From positions 30,086-94,085 of the forward strand of contig JAJXYO010000036.1 in the NCBI GenBank assembly GCA_021780495.1: DNA of 64,000 nt. Reading direction: 5' to 3'. The notes under the pieces were generated by a model, which saw nothing but the letters and a program-made list of their open reading frames with translations, made no database searches and was not told the DNA's origin. The translations under genes were made by a program, and so were the position numbers. Positions 37,249 through 46,659 of this stretch are shown one piece after another (position 1 is the stretch's first letter; each line of letters opens with the position of its first letter). The stretch comes from Deltaproteobacteria bacterium (GTDB lineage Bacteria > Desulfobacterota > Desulfuromonadia > Geobacterales > Pseudopelobacteraceae).

Positions 37249-38228
37249 CGTTCCTCCGTTTTTCTGGCGAAGGTTGACAGCGCCTTGTCCGCCGGTACCA
37301 ACAGCCGTGCTACCTCGGTGGTCGTCAACCGACGGTTGGCCTGCACGATCCGACGCCGGGCAAGCAGTCGGGGCAGATTCCGGAGCACATCAAGCCTGGC
37401 CCGCATGGCAGCTCCCGTTCTACCTCGCAGGAACGCCAGCAGGAAAGCCGCCAGGTCGAAAAGGAGGATCAGCGGCAGCCTGTAGAGCAAGAGCGCTAGC
37501 GGCCAGTTTTTCACCAAAGTAAACCATTTGTTTCTCTGCACCTGGTACAGCGTGAATGGGCTCATTTTACCGCTGGTGGCCGAGTGAACGTGGAGGACCA
37601 CGGCCCGGGGCGCGCTAACGCTGCGCCAGCCCGCCAGGCGACCGCGCCAGGCCAGGTCCAGATCTTCGTAATAGGCAAAAAAGTCAGGATCGAAAAAACC
37701 CACTTCATCGAGCATGGTCCGGCGGTAGAGGGCTGCACCGGCGCAGGGCCCAAAAACCCCGGCAGGCGCGTCAAACTGCCCCCGATCCCGCTCGCCAGCG
37801 CCGATATTGTACCCCATACCGTTGACGGCGGCCTTCGCCCCCACGGAATCGATTCGGCCAGGGTCAAAAAAATTGAGCATCTTTGCCGCCACCATCCCTA
37901 TGTCCGGGTTATGCAGCGCAGGTTGGAGCAGTTCCTCCAGGAACCTGGAGTCAGCCTTGGTATCGTTGTTCAGAGTGACGATATACGCCCCCCGCGCCAG
38001 CTCCAGACCTCGGTTGTTCCCCTCGGCAAAACCGACGTTCTCCGGCAGTCCCACGAGCCTGACCCACGGATACATCTCCCGCACGTACGCCGCCGAGCCG
38101 TCGCTGGAGCCGTTATCGACCAGGATCGTCTCGAAGTCGCGGCAGGTCTGCCCAGCCAGTGAACCGAGGCAGTCGTCCAGGAACCGGCGACCGTTCCAGG
38201 TGAGGATGATAACCGAGGCAAGCGGCAT
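37245..38228 (-). CDS. Glycosyltransferase family 2 (rhamnosyltransferase-like)
   Basis: A 327-residue GT-A enzyme: SVIILTWNGRRFLDDCLGSL at the N-terminus, VDNGSSDGS, and TLNNDTKAD carrying the DxD-like metal site, then FDPDFFAYYEDLDLAWR. This second part is shared with WbbL-type rhamnosyltransferases. A hydrophobic region near residues 245-275 may anchor it to the membrane. It overlaps the GT4 gene by four bases. A 76-base AT-rich gap separates it from the next GT2 gene upstream. Confidence 0.88.
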   Translation of the reverse strand: MPLASVIILTWNGRRFLDDCLGSLAGQTCRDFETILVDNGSSDGSAAYVREMYPWVRLVGLPENVGFAEGNNRGLELARGAYIVTLNNDTKADSRFLEELLQPALHNPDIGMVAAKMLNFFDPGRIDSVGAKAAVNGMGYNIGAGERDRGQFDAPAGVFGPCAGAALYRRTMLDEVGFFDPDFFAYYEDLDLAWRGRLAGWRSVSAPRAVVLHVHSATSGKMSPFTLYQVQRNKWFTLVKNWPLALLLYRLPLILLFDLAAFLLAFLRGRTGAAMRARLDVLRNLPRLLARRRIVQANRRLTTTEVARLLVPADKALSTFARKTEER

Positions 38229-38304
38229 TACTGCTCCTTGGAATTTCGCATATTGTCAATTTAATTTACAATTTGCACAACAAATACCTTGGGACATCTC
38301 ATAG

Positions 38305-39180
38305 TTACGTATTGCTTCGAAACAACCGCCTGTGCAAAAGAGAATAAAGAAGGCGAACATAGCGAATCAACAGAAAAAGCTGAAACGGTTTCCGGCGGCA
38401 ATGGGTAAAATACAGGTTGTAGTTGGCTTTATAATAAAATATAGAACGAATGTCCGTAACGTTCCGCCAAAAGCCGCCCTTATCGAGAAGGATCAGACCT
38501 CCAGACGTTGCCGTCCGCCGGTATACAACGCTGCGCGGTTCCACTAACAAACTATACCCTGCTCTTGCAGCCCGGAGTGAGAAATCGGCGTCACCATGGT
38601 ACTGCGGGAAGTTGTCACTGTCAAAATAGCCGATATCATGAAACACGGCAGAGGGATAGATCGTAGAACTGGCATGTACCCACTCCGCACGGGCCGGGCT
38701 TGAAAAATCGAGGTGGTCCCTTCTGTTGGTCCTGTCCCGGATTTCGCCCCTCAGCCAATCAATACATCCACCGAATGAGCAGACATACCCCGGTTCGGAA
38801 AGGGAGAGAAGTTTCGAGGTGACGATACTGCGGGTTTCGGAGCGGACAACGCTTAGAAGCGGCCGGAGAAAACCATGGCCGACAACGTTGTCGTTGTTCA
38901 TGGTAAGCACGTAGTCCGCTCCGCGCCTGAGCGCTTCCCTTACGCCAAGGTTGGTTGCGCCGGCCCACCAGAGCCCGCCGTCCCCTGTCAGAATGGTAAC
39001 AGAGGGAAAATGCGTGGCGATCAGCGCCGCCGAACCGTCTGTAGAACCGTCATCAACAATGATGATTTCCAGGTCAGGGGTCTCACTGTCAGCGATGGAT
39101 TGCAGCAATTCCAGCGTATCGTCTCCTCCATTGTGGATCGGAACGACAATAATGACCCGCTCTGTCATGTACGCTTTCAT
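38305..39180 (-). CDS. Glycosyltransferase family 2
   Basis: A 291-residue GT-A enzyme with VVPIHNGGDDTLELL, VDDGSTDGS and TMNNDNVVG (metal site). The C-terminal part FPQYHGDADFSLRAARAGY resembles WbbL-like rhamnosyl or related transferases. The ATG at 39180 overlaps the stop of the epimerase gene (ATGA); a second Met four codons on (39168) is possible. It lies in the polysaccharide operon. Confidence 0.86.
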   Translation of the reverse strand: MKAYMTERVIIVVPIHNGGDDTLELLQSIADSETPDLEIIIVDDGSTDGSAALIATHFPSVTILTGDGGLWWAGATNLGVREALRRGADYVLTMNNDNVVGHGFLRPLLSVVRSETRSIVTSKLLSLSEPGYVCSFGGCIDWLRGEIRDRTNRRDHLDFSSPARAEWVHASSTIYPSAVFHDIGYFDSDNFPQYHGDADFSLRAARAGYSLLVEPRSVVYRRTATSGGLILLDKGGFWRNVTDIRSIFYYKANYNLYFTHCRRKPFQLFLLIRYVRLLYSLLHRRLFRSNT

Positions 39181-40070
39181 CCGTGGACAGTGCCTCCGGC
39201 ATCGAGCATCATCCGGGCAAGATCTCCTATGACGACCTCAGGACGCCAACCAAGCGAGTTAATCGTCCCGGGATCGGAAACAAGACGGGGGTATTCCGGC
39301 AAAAACCCCTCCCGCATCCGTACATATCCGCGCCAATCGCGGCCAGTCAGGGCGAAACATGCTTCCAGCCAGTTTTCAATACTAAACGCAACTCCTGATC
39401 CTATGGCAGCCTCGAAAACGTTCTCCTGCCCAACGAGGGTCATGATTCCTTCGGCAACGTCCCCGGCAAAGGTCCATTCCTTCTGCACGCTAATGTCGCC
39501 GAGTGTAATCAGCTCCGCACTTCCAGCAGCAATACGGCGGACAGCCTGAACAATCATCTGGCTGACGTGATTGGGTTTGCGTAACGGACTCTCGTGATGG
39601 AACAGGTAGCCGACGTACGTCCTGATCCCGAGAGTCCGAAAGTAGCGTGCCAGAAAGACCGAATAATTGCGCACTACAGCATAGGCACTTGTGTGATCAA
39701 ACGGGTCGTGTTCCGAAATGGGATTCCCGGTATTCACAAACTGCAACCCGCTCCCCGTCAAAAAGACCTTGCAGTCCGGCGTCCACCGTTTTACCGCCTC
39801 TAACAGATTAAGCGTCCCTGTCCCGATGGTTGCATGATTCTCAAACAGCGCCTCATGCCGGGTGGTAGAACACGCTGCGAGATGAATCACCAGGTCAGGC
39901 CTGTGATCACGTACCAGCGACTCGACAAAATCAAACGATGCCACATCGCCCTGCTGCCAGTCACCGCTGCGGGAAACCCCGAGGACCTCTGCGCCCCGCT
40001 GTCGACAGGCAGCAGCCAGGTAATGTCCATCCTGGCTGTTGGCGCCGAAAATCAGGATTTTCATCGTCAT
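39177..40070 (-). CDS. NAD-dependent sugar-nucleotide epimerase/dehydratase (extended SDR) with Y-xxx-R
   Basis: A 297-residue extended SDR protein: FGANSQDGHYLA at the N-terminus is the GxxxxDG nucleotide site of the GDP-mannose 4,6-dehydratase-like group, with HLAA and a middle LTGSG. The usual catalytic YxxxK is YAVVR here (Tyr130, Arg134; read from the bases TAT GCT GTA GTG CGC). Lys to Arg would be expected to impair the hydride step. It may have a changed reaction, such as reduction with another base. Overlaps of four bases on both sides put it in the operon. Confidence 0.8.
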   Translation of the reverse strand: MTMKILIFGANSQDGHYLAAACRQRGAEVLGVSRSGDWQQGDVASFDFVESLVRDHRPDLVIHLAACSTTRHEALFENHATIGTGTLNLLEAVKRWTPDCKVFLTGSGLQFVNTGNPISEHDPFDHTSAYAVVRNYSVFLARYFRTLGIRTYVGYLFHHESPLRKPNHVSQMIVQAVRRIAAGSAELITLGDISVQKEWTFAGDVAEGIMTLVGQENVFEAAIGSGVAFSIENWLEACFALTGRDWRGYVRMREGFLPEYPRLVSDPGTINSLGWRPEVVIGDLARMMLDAGGTVHG

Positions 40071-41341
40071 GCCGGCTTCACGGCGCTTACAACCTCTATC
40101 GTCGGCAACGGGAAGATGAAAGAGGTCCCCTGTGCCAAGGTCTCCTGCTCGCGCTCGATGAATTCCTGTTTGAAATGCCAGGGGAGCACCAGGTAGTAAT
40201 CAGGTTTCATTGCCCGGGACTCGGCCTCGCTGATGATAGGGATATCGGTACCGAGGGTGAAGGCACCGTACTTGTCGGGATTGCGCTCGGCGGCGAAATC
40301 GATAATCCGGTTGTCGACACCGCACCACTGAAGAATCGTGTTCCCCTTGGTAGACGCCCCGTAGATGTGGATACTCTTCCCTTCCTTCTTGAGTTTCTTG
40401 AGCAGTGTCAGCAACTCCTCCCGGTGGACATTGATCCGTTCCTGAAAGTACTTGTACGGTTTGTCCGTGTCCAGCTCCAGGTCAAACTCTTCCTGATGCA
40501 TCTGGAGGATATTCTGCTGGTACACATCGTTCTTGTAGGCGAAGTTGTCCGCATGGGTAGCATAACAGCGGAGGCTGCCGCCGTTGATATCGTTATGGGC
40601 AACGTTGAACACCTTGAGGCCGCACTGCTTGAGGATATACTCAATGACCGCAAGACTGTAGAACTCCAGGTGCTCGTGACAGATCGTGTCATAGGAGGTC
40701 ATCTTGAGCATGGTGGGCATATAGGACATCTCGAAAATCCAGATGCCGTCCGGGGCGAGAATGCTCTTGATCCCCCTGGTGAAGGCGATCGGGTCTTCCA
40801 GATCATAGAACATGGCGATGGAGGTGACGATGTCGATTTTTCTGTCCCCCAGGCGGGAGAGCAGCTCTGGTGACGGGAATATATCCTGCACGACCGTGGC
40901 CATATCGGCATCGATCTCCTGGGCGACATCCGACGGATCCACTCCGAAGCGGCTGAATCCATCCGGATAAAAACCGAGAAGCGTCCCGTCATTGCAGCCG
41001 ATGTCGAGCACCGTTCCCTGCGCACGGTCGAGAATTTCAAGAGCCGACTCGACGATACCCTTCAGATGGGTACGCATGGTATTGTTTGTGCCGGAACGGT
41101 ACCAATACGCCGAATAGAGGATTTCGGGGGGGACCGTATGCTCCATCTGAAGAAGACCACAGGCCTGCTCGTCACGGGAAGGGTCACAACGGACGAGCGA
41201 CATGGGGATCGTGCGCATGGGGGGGAGTTCCTTGCCCGGTTTCACGAATGAGCCCTGCAGATATTGGCTGCCGAGATTGATTACCGGGGTCAGGGCCTTG
41301 GAGCCGCACACGCGACAACTGTTACGGTGAACGAGATGCAT
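40067..41341 (-). CDS. Sugar C-methyltransferase (class I SAM, zinc-binding N-terminus)
   Basis: A 424-residue protein with an N-terminal Cys-rich zinc motif (CRVCG, residues 9-13, plus later Cys), a SAM-binding core (VLDIGCNDGTLLGFYP) and a C-terminal domain with GASTKGNTILQW. This three-part order is that of NDP-hexose C-methyltransferases such as TylCIII/NovU. It should branch a deoxysugar, giving a C-methyl sugar for the surface glycan. It overlaps the SDR gene by four bases; a 43-base gap separates it from the GT2 gene upstream. Confidence 0.86.
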   Translation of the reverse strand: MHLVHRNSCRVCGSKALTPVINLGSQYLQGSFVKPGKELPPMRTIPMSLVRCDPSRDEQACGLLQMEHTVPPEILYSAYWYRSGTNNTMRTHLKGIVESALEILDRAQGTVLDIGCNDGTLLGFYPDGFSRFGVDPSDVAQEIDADMATVVQDIFPSPELLSRLGDRKIDIVTSIAMFYDLEDPIAFTRGIKSILAPDGIWIFEMSYMPTMLKMTSYDTICHEHLEFYSLAVIEYILKQCGLKVFNVAHNDINGGSLRCYATHADNFAYKNDVYQQNILQMHQEEFDLELDTDKPYKYFQERINVHREELLTLLKKLKKEGKSIHIYGASTKGNTILQWCGVDNRIIDFAAERNPDKYGAFTLGTDIPIISEAESRAMKPDYYLVLPWHFKQEFIEREQETLAQGTSFIFPLPTIEVVSAVKPA

Positions 41342-41384
41342 AATGCCTCCTGATAAATATTATTCAAACTGACGATCGCTACAA

Positions 41385-42380
41385 TTATGAATATTTGCTA
41401 TGAGCAAGATCATACGCAACCATTCTCTTACTGTTTTTACGGACGATAGAAAATAAAAATCTACAGGCTGCATTAACCACTTTACCCGGCAAAACTGCAA
41501 TACTGAAGGCTCCCAGTCTCCACCACCAGGGACTGCTATTTTGTCGTAACATAGCGGCAAAGGCCTTGTAATCGAATGCGCCTATTGCTCGGTAGTAAAG
41601 AATCTCCTTCAGGTTGCGCCATGGTTCCATTGGCATGACGAGCTGCTTTGCCCGATCTGAGATTGCCTGAAAAGACCAGAGCAGAAGCGGCCACTTAATC
41701 ATCCAGATGCTGAATGCCCGCGATGTCCACTGGGCATTACCATATCTGATCATTATTTGCGGCTCAGCCACGAGCAGAGCCGATCCCGGCAAGAGCGCCT
41801 GAAATACAACTCCGACATGAACAAACTCGCTTCCCCAATACCTTTCCTTGTCCCGGTCCATCCAAAGAGAACGCTTGACAACGACGCAGCCGATAAAAGA
41901 CATGAATGAAACGGCACGTACAAAAAGTGAGTCAAAATCTGCAGGCTCGATAATTTCATCAACCTCAATGTCTAACATTCTCGGGGCAAGAATTTCAGAG
42001 AGGTCAGGCGTCATTGACCGGGCATTCAAAATAATCAGGCTATAGCCGTTCCTGATATGCTCCAGAGCTATGGCGATCGCACCGGGCATAAAAAGGTCGT
42101 CGTCCGGAAAGAGCCAACAGTATTCACCTTGAGCATATTCAACAGCCTTGCAATAGTCCTGATCTACGCCTCCTTTTTCAGGGAGCTTGAAGTATTTTAT
42201 CGCCGGACATGTATTTTGATAGTTCTGTACAACCCCCTGCGTATTATCGGTTGAAGCTCCGTCAACAATGACGATTTCAACTTCATTGGTAAGCTGAGGG
42301 ATTATGCTCTCAAGCGTTTCTCCGATGTAGTTGGCACGATTGTAAGTTGCAATGCAGATTGATAACTTCGGATATTCCAT
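41385..42380 (-). CDS. Glycosyltransferase family 2 (abequosyltransferase-like)
   Basis: A 331-residue GT-A enzyme from MEYPKLSICIATYNRANYI (ATG at 42380, after the frame's GTG/ATG alternatives upstream). VDGASTDNT and LFPDDDLF carry the nucleotide-sugar and metal sites. N-terminal layout resembles RfbV/abequosyltransferases. Codon use is AT-richer than in the flanking operon. It is followed by the methyltransferase gene. The acceptor is unknown. Confidence 0.8.
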   Translation of the reverse strand: MEYPKLSICIATYNRANYIGETLESIIPQLTNEVEIVIVDGASTDNTQGVVQNYQNTCPAIKYFKLPEKGGVDQDYCKAVEYAQGEYCWLFPDDDLFMPGAIAIALEHIRNGYSLIILNARSMTPDLSEILAPRMLDIEVDEIIEPADFDSLFVRAVSFMSFIGCVVVKRSLWMDRDKERYWGSEFVHVGVVFQALLPGSALLVAEPQIMIRYGNAQWTSRAFSIWMIKWPLLLWSFQAISDRAKQLVMPMEPWRNLKEILYYRAIGAFDYKAFAAMLRQNSSPWWWRLGAFSIAVLPGKVVNAACRFLFSIVRKNSKRMVAYDLAHSKYS

Positions 42381-42428
42381 ACTGACTCTAGAATAATTAA
42401 GTTTAATGTCCATTATTGTTTAACACTA

Positions 42429-43517
42429 TCAAGACAACATAAATTCATATAGTGAACGATGCTTATCTGCTATCTGACACCATTCATCTCTATCAATGTC
42501 AGTATTATATTCCCGTCGGATCCCCGCATAGGTACTTAATGCCGTCCTCATCTCTTGAATATCATCAACTTTTGCGTAATACACATTATGTTTTTCATCA
42601 TACCCGCTTTGGGTTAGTGAAGTCGTTATTACAAACGCCCCATTTAATACAGCTCCATGAATTGAGGTATTCCATTCGCCTCCACCGATTCGGAAAGGCA
42701 AAATCACCGCATCCGCAACAGCCAACAATGCTGCAACATCAGCAGCAGGAAGAAAACCAGTGATAGTGACCTTATCTATCCATAGTTCTGCAGAGGCTTG
42801 CCTCCTTATCTCCTGAGAATAATCTCCTGAATCGCCAATTTCACCAGCAATCACGATCTGGTCTGAAATGGAATCTGCAATTTCAAACAATAAATCAACA
42901 CCCTTATGGGGATATATGAACCCGAAGAATACAACCAACCGCTTCTGATTTTTTAGATATTGCTTTTTTATAGTATTCTTTTCGCTGGCAGATAGCTCAA
43001 CACGAGGAATGGACGATGCATTAGGAATAAAATCCGTCTTTTTACCCCATAAGGCCCATCGAAATAATGGATGCAAATATTCCTTATACCGAGGGCGCAC
43101 AAACACCAAGCTGGTTGGTATAATAGATTTCAAAAAAAGCTCAACAACATCTCGCCGATTAAATCCTTCGTGCCAGGTCTGAACGACCTTTTTACCCATC
43201 AAAATTGAAATCAACGGCAACAAACAAGGCAACAGGCCATTGCCATAACCCTGTGTTGGATATTGAATATGCACTATATCCGGTGCCCAATTCCGAATAA
43301 CTTCTATGACCTTTAACGCTTCATTCAGGCTCCACCTTGTGATGACAGGAAAAACTTCAATTCCGTCAAGCTTATGCATCTCACCTACAGAGGCGCTTGT
43401 AAGTACACCAATATGGATTTTGGGATCCGCAGCAAGTGCTTTCGCCAAATTATTACTATAATCACCAACTCCGCACTTTATTGGAGGATATGATCCTGTA
43501 ATAAACAGCACCTTCAT
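42429..43517 (-). CDS. Glycosyltransferase family 4 (AT-rich)
   Basis: A 362-residue GT-B enzyme from MKVLFITGSYPPIKCGVGDY at 43517, one base after the TGA of the upstream methyltransferase and after AAGAGG; the longer frame overlaps that gene and is not used. GVGDYS is the loop near the acceptor, and VVFFGFIYPHKGVDLLFE with IAGEIGDSGDY marks the donor domain. It is distinctly AT-rich, unlike the GT4 at 36055. Part of the operon. Confidence 0.87.
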   Translation of the reverse strand: MKVLFITGSYPPIKCGVGDYSNNLAKALAADPKIHIGVLTSASVGEMHKLDGIEVFPVITRWSLNEALKVIEVIRNWAPDIVHIQYPTQGYGNGLLPCLLPLISILMGKKVVQTWHEGFNRRDVVELFLKSIIPTSLVFVRPRYKEYLHPLFRWALWGKKTDFIPNASSIPRVELSASEKNTIKKQYLKNQKRLVVFFGFIYPHKGVDLLFEIADSISDQIVIAGEIGDSGDYSQEIRRQASAELWIDKVTITGFLPAADVAALLAVADAVILPFRIGGGEWNTSIHGAVLNGAFVITTSLTQSGYDEKHNVYYAKVDDIQEMRTALSTYAGIRREYNTDIDRDEWCQIADKHRSLYEFMLS

Positions 43518-43518
43518 G

Positions 43519-44232
43519 TCAGGCCCTCTTTTCAAGCACCAACCATGCAAAGGTATATTGCTTTCTCCCACAGTCAATAACCTTATCTTTGCCGTCATAC
43601 ATCATCTTGCCAACCGGAAACAAACCGTGAGCTGCAGCCTCTGTAATGAACTTGACTATTTCGTCCTTTGAAAAAATCATCCAGTCCATCCCGAAGAATT
43701 TTGTTCCTGTTGTATCAACTTTATCCTTCCAATAATCGATCGACGCAATAAAGTAACCACCTGGCCTCAATAGGCGCGACATCTCTCTTAATAATGATGG
43801 GGCGTCAAATCCGTGTTCAATTACAGAAATTGACGTAATAGCCTGAAATGAAGCATCCTCAAATTTTGTGTTCATAAAATTACTGATTTCATACTTGATA
43901 AAATCCTGATACGGCATTTTTTTCAAATTTGGATTCAAATCCGCGCCGGTTAAACGGGAATAGCCCAGCTTGTGTAGCGCAATAATTACTTCAGATGAAT
44001 AGCAGCCGATATCAAGTATCGGTTCGTCTTTTTTAACATGGGTTTCAAGAAAATTTATTGTTGTAAGTACGTCCCAGCTTTTCACCATGTCGCCCACAGC
44101 CACGCCGCGAACGAGACCACATTTCCTCATCAGAGCTCGAAAGGGTGAGTCGGCAAGAGAGGCTCCTTTATTCACCAGCTCTTGGCGAGCTTTGGTTATT
44201 TGTTGTTTCTCCTGCAGCACTTGCATAGACAT
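43519..44232 (-). CDS. Class I SAM-dependent methyltransferase
   Basis: A 237-residue protein: PILDIGCYSSEVIIALHKLGYSRLTGADLN is the SAM motif I, then SISVIEHGFD and LRPGGYFIASIDYW. Similar enzymes occur in glycan loci where they methylate sugars or end chains. The ATG follows AGGGGG. AT-rich composition, like its neighbour. The target is not shown. Confidence 0.82.
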   Translation of the reverse strand: MSMQVLQEKQQITKARQELVNKGASLADSPFRALMRKCGLVRGVAVGDMVKSWDVLTTINFLETHVKKDEPILDIGCYSSEVIIALHKLGYSRLTGADLNPNLKKMPYQDFIKYEISNFMNTKFEDASFQAITSISVIEHGFDAPSLLREMSRLLRPGGYFIASIDYWKDKVDTTGTKFFGMDWMIFSKDEIVKFITEAAAHGLFPVGKMMYDGKDKVIDCGRKQYTFAWLVLEKRA

Positions 44233-44265
44233 TGTGTGCCCCCTCTTAGAACAAACGTTAATACA

Positions 44266-45771
44266 TCATGAACGTGATATCAGCGCTAAAATTTTTCGAC
44301 GAATATCCCCACTGGCAGCCAGTGCGGCACTATAGGAAAACAGGAGAGACATCAGCAGCTTGGTTGCCATCAAGAGCATTGAACCATAGCGCGGCATGAC
44401 CAGCCAAACAAGCATAACAGATCCTAATATAGTACACATCGGGAGCAGCACGTCTTTTCCGAACCATCGCCACCCCTCTCCAGGGAGCAGGCGCCTGAAG
44501 GTCAATGGCGCGCCGATACCTATGTAGAGAGCATTAAGCAGTATCCAGGTAGTTGCTGCGCCCTGTGCGCCGTAGAGTTTTGCAGCAACTATTGTGTATG
44601 GAATCATCAGACAGACAAGAAAAACATTAATGGTCACACCAATCTTCGTCCAGCCATGGGCCAGCTGCAGCGTATACGGCAATACCATAATACTGTTGAA
44701 GACCGCCCCGATAGCCAAGAACGACAAGACTGGACTGGAATAAACGGCAAGTCCTTCGTTTCTTGTCCAGAGGGTAATAATGCTGTGTGAAAAAAATATA
44801 AACGTCATTGCTATCGGATAGACGATCACCGAAATGAGCTGCGCACATAGATGGAACTGTTGCTGCTGACCCTCCACATCCTTGGTGACCACCATTTTGG
44901 AAAGTGTGGGAAAAACAGCTACGAATACAGGGCTTACCAGCTGTGGAAGAAAATTGGCGACTGACGTGGCCAGCATGTAATATCCAAAATGCTCCATGGT
45001 CAGAATTTTGCTCAAAATAACTTTATCAGACTGGATCAGCATCACTGAGGTAAGCGAAATACCGGTCATGCCAAGCGAAAAACGCCAAATGTGCGAAAGG
45101 CTTTCAAGCCTGAAAGTTGGGCGTTCCCTGTCTTCCGGAGTAATTAACGAGCGCCACAACATCTTGCGGGTAACAAAAACCTGAATGAGCACTATGCCTG
45201 CCTGCCAGACAAAGAACATGGACACGGATCGTGAAACTAGCATGAGAACCGCGATTGCCCCAAGACCGGTAACCGTGCTGAATATTACTTTCAGACCGTT
45301 GACGAGCGCCTGGCGCTGCAAGCCCAGTAATCCATCGCTGTAAAAGCTCATAGGCCACTGGAAGGCAGCCGTAAGTCCCATAAGGGCAATCGCGGTCTTG
45401 ACTTCCCCGAGAGGAATCGACTTCACATTCACCCAGCGCGTAGCTATCAGCGTTGCGGAAAGGGCTATTACAAGACCAATCACCAACCCTGCACCACAGT
45501 AGATACACTCCAGGGTCTTGACGACATCCCTGATCTCGCGCCCCGGCGCCCCCATGGCCGAACTGCGCGCCATTTCCCGGTTGATTGCCGGCGAAAGACC
45601 AAGGTCCAGCACCTGGATAACAGCCTGCAAGGTGACAAAAAAACCGATCAATCCATAGGACTCGACCCCGAGTAATTTGATATACAACGGCACCAAAATA
45701 AGCTGAATAAGCGCAGACCAAATCGTACCGGCATAATTCGATGTCACATTAAATACGAATTTTGATTTCAA
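44266..45771 (-). CDS. Wzx-like polysaccharide flippase
   Basis: A 501-residue membrane protein with about 12-14 segments (MATE/MOP superfamily). N-terminal FNVTSNYAGTIWSALIQLILVPLYIKLLG and GLIGFFVTLQAVIQVLDLGLSPAINREMAR are typical of Wzx or PST transporters, which move lipid-linked repeat units across the inner membrane. It precedes the transferases in the minus-strand transcript. No polymerase (Wzy) or O-antigen ligase was recognised in the window, so part of the pathway lies elsewhere. Confidence 0.87.
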   Translation of the reverse strand: MKSKFVFNVTSNYAGTIWSALIQLILVPLYIKLLGVESYGLIGFFVTLQAVIQVLDLGLSPAINREMARSSAMGAPGREIRDVVKTLECIYCGAGLVIGLVIALSATLIATRWVNVKSIPLGEVKTAIALMGLTAAFQWPMSFYSDGLLGLQRQALVNGLKVIFSTVTGLGAIAVLMLVSRSVSMFFVWQAGIVLIQVFVTRKMLWRSLITPEDRERPTFRLESLSHIWRFSLGMTGISLTSVMLIQSDKVILSKILTMEHFGYYMLATSVANFLPQLVSPVFVAVFPTLSKMVVTKDVEGQQQQFHLCAQLISVIVYPIAMTFIFFSHSIITLWTRNEGLAVYSSPVLSFLAIGAVFNSIMVLPYTLQLAHGWTKIGVTINVFLVCLMIPYTIVAAKLYGAQGAATTWILLNALYIGIGAPLTFRRLLPGEGWRWFGKDVLLPMCTILGSVMLVWLVMPRYGSMLLMATKLLMSLLFSYSAALAASGDIRRKILALISRS

Positions 45772-45855
45772 ACTAAAACCGTAGCCAAGTATAGATTAAT
45801 TGTGAACATAATTTTGTACCTATTGATCTTCGAAATTTTCACAGATAACCCTCAA

Positions 45856-46479
45856 TCACTGCATGCTTTTCAGATTAAGCGCCCCCGCCACAAAAATCCT
45901 GCCATCTGCCACGCCTAAGTGATTAAGTGCCTGCGTTAGCTCAGCCCTTCGTTTTAGCGAAGTTATAATAAAGGGAACCTGCACCTGACGCACTCCTTCG
46001 GCAAAGACCACGACCGGTTTCCCGAAAAAATCCTCGCCACTTCGTTCATCATCCATCACTCCGATCAATTCCAGCCCCGCCTCCTGCAACGACAACCAGG
46101 CGATTTCTGCCACTTCATCCACACCGCAGAAAATAACCTGCGCAATACCCCGCTCGGCCAACTCTCGAAAAAGTGCCAGATAATCCTGGCGGGTAACCGT
46201 ATACAGACTGGTGAAATAATTAACGTGCTGATAGGCCAGACGAGCCTTTTCGGCCATACCGTTGGGTGTCAGCAGATAGGCGTAACGGTTCTGGGGGTAG
46301 TTTTTGATGCGGATGAAACCCTTTGCCACGAAGTTTTTCAGGTAGGAATTGACGAGACCTAATGCAATGCCTAAACGTTTAGCCAGTTCTCGTTGTGATA
46401 CAGGTTGCTCGTCAGCCATTTCCGTGAGTAACTGGAAAGCCTTGAGATCGCCATGCGCATTATTCGCGGGTATGTTCAT
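45856..46479 (-). CDS. Winged-helix regulator with CoA-binding-like C-terminal domain
   Basis: A 207-residue protein. The N-terminal part is a winged helix (residues about 12-75: PVSQRELAKRLGIALGLVNSYLKNFVAKGF), the rest a Rossmann-like domain (QVIFCGVDEVAEIAWLSLQEAG, then GVMDDER). It is the first gene of the polysaccharide run and its start codon is in a perfect 12-base palindrome, so it probably controls its own gene and the cluster. Proteins with this order are seen at the start of glycan loci in related bacteria; the signal is unknown. Confidence 0.76.
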   Translation of the reverse strand: MNIPANNAHGDLKAFQLLTEMADEQPVSQRELAKRLGIALGLVNSYLKNFVAKGFIRIKNYPQNRYAYLLTPNGMAEKARLAYQHVNYFTSLYTVTRQDYLALFRELAERGIAQVIFCGVDEVAEIAWLSLQEAGLELIGVMDDERSGEDFFGKPVVVFAEGVRQVQVPFIITSLKRRAELTQALNHLGVADGRIFVAGALNLKSMQ

Positions 46480-46494
46480 AAAATGAACATACCC
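46468..46494. promoter_or_regulatory. Perfect inverted repeat over the start codon of the winged-helix gene
   Basis: Arms GGGTATGTTCAT (46468-46479) and ATGAACATACCC (46483-46494) are perfect with a 3-base spacer; the ATG is 46477-46479. It could be a dimer operator for the encoded regulator or, in mRNA, a hairpin that hides the start. No ribosome site stands before the start, which makes translational control also possible. Confidence 0.65.
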
Positions 46495-46659
46495 TAGGTC
46501 CAGCGGTAAATCAAGATGAAATTATGACGGGGAAGTATCTATTGAGGTTCCGGAAGTTCAGAATTGACATACTTGCAGCATGTACTTATTGAACAAGGAA
46601 TCTATGATTTACATGTGGCGGGATACGCTATGGTGCACAACTGCGCTGCACCAAGATTC

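Noticed and set aside
39938..40873. 311-codon plus-strand frame
   Set aside because: Antisense to the C-methyltransferase and epimerase genes, which have family motifs.
46631..46653. Hairpin after yedE as a strong terminator
   Set aside because: The 7-base stem lacks a T run on the minus strand; kept only as a mention.
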